Source: Prosthecobacter sp.
Lineage (GTDB): Bacteria > Verrucomicrobiota > Verrucomicrobiia > Verrucomicrobiales > Verrucomicrobiaceae
Length of the DNA: 14,860 bases
Assembly (NCBI GenBank): GCA_020216965.1
Contig: JAIWOJ010000010.1
Location: 1 to 14,860, forward strand
Reading direction: 5' to 3'
Below, in pieces: positions 14,637 through 14,860 of the stretch (position 1 is the stretch's first letter; every line of letters begins with the position of its first letter). The notes beneath the pieces are model-generated. The model had not been told where the DNA came from and ran no database searches. It saw only the letters and a program-made list of their open reading frames with translations. Made by a program: the position numbers and the translations under genes.

Positions 14637-14860
14637 ATGTCCCTCGAAGACAAGCTCTACCCGCTGCTGAGGCTGTATGAGGCCGCGCCCCAGCCGGTGA
14701 AAAGCATGGTCGGCGGGGCTTACCGGCTGCTGCCAGATTGGCTGCGCCACGGGCAACATTATCGGCGCTTTCAAAAGGAGGCCGCTGACTCTGCCACCTG
14801 GGATGCCGAGACGGTGCGGGATTACCAAGTGAATGCGCTCCGCCAGAGCCTGCTGGCTGC
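14637..14860 (+). CDS. CapK/PaaK-like adenylate-forming enzyme, N-terminal fragment
   Basis: A frame opens at ATG 14637 and is still open at the right edge (74 full codons). The N-terminus, with YRLLPDWLRHGQHYRRFQKE (29-48) and then VRDYQVNALRQSLLA (60-74), matches the start of phenylacetate-CoA-ligase-like CapK proteins, where a YQ-x-LR-x-L helix precedes a conserved segment lying beyond this window. Such proteins occur in capsule and exopolysaccharide clusters as putative adenylating enzymes. An in-frame stop at 14613 and the lack of any other in-frame ATG fix the start. The AMP-binding motifs are not visible, so the call rests on the N-terminus and context. Confidence 0.65.
   Translation, partial: MSLEDKLYPLLRLYEAAPQPVKSMVGGAYRLLPDWLRHGQHYRRFQKEAADSATWDAETVRDYQVNALRQSLLA

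Overview
The window is a dense, GC-rich block of bacterial surface-glycan and protein-sorting genes. It reads as an exopolysaccharide or LPS-type assembly cluster that carries its own exosortase and at least one PEP-CTERM substrate. A Gram-negative cell envelope is implied by heptose-sugar genes, a heptosyltransferase-like GT9 enzyme, a Wzx/Wzy-type pair and the exosortase/PEP-CTERM pair. High GC, almost no recognisable Shine-Dalgarno sequences and an exosortase fused to an EpsI-like domain suggest the Verrucomicrobia/PVC group (Prosthecobacter-like). This assignment is inference only, since no rRNA or other marker gene is present.

Left part (1-5002, + strand): the 3' end of a heptose-7-phosphate kinase (hldA type), gmhA, a Wzx-like flippase, a Wzy/O-antigen-ligase-like polymerase and a GT4 glycosyltransferase. 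Spacing is tight and the last two genes overlap by 14 nt. Middle part (5003-8832): a large interrupted palindrome, an acyltransferase-3 protein carrying an in-frame REP-like element, a class I SAM methyltransferase (ATGA overlap), an FkbM methyltransferase, and on the minus strand a GT9 heptosyltransferase-like gene whose 3' end overlaps that of fkbM by 36 nt. Right part (8870-14860): a fused exosortase-EpsI gene transcribed divergently from GT9, a second acyltransferase-3 paralogue, a glutamine-dependent asparagine-synthase-like amidotransferase, then an AT-rich promoter island driving a secreted PEP-CTERM protein, and finally the 5' end of a CapK/PaaK-like adenylate-forming enzyme cut by the window edge.

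A plausible working model is as follows. HldA and GmhA supply the heptose precursor; GT4 and GT9 build the repeat unit or core; the acyltransferases, methyltransferases and amidotransferase decorate it; Wzx exports and Wzy polymerises or ligates it. The exosortase-EpsI protein processes the PEP-CTERM protein at the same membrane. The PEP-CTERM protein has a single cysteine in its predicted exported domain and a layout resembling thioester-domain surface proteins, which makes it the most intriguing candidate here. No tRNA, rRNA, CRISPR array, transposase or integrase was seen. No stretch longer than 300 bases lacks a gene; the longest gene-free gap is about 130 nt (5003-5134).
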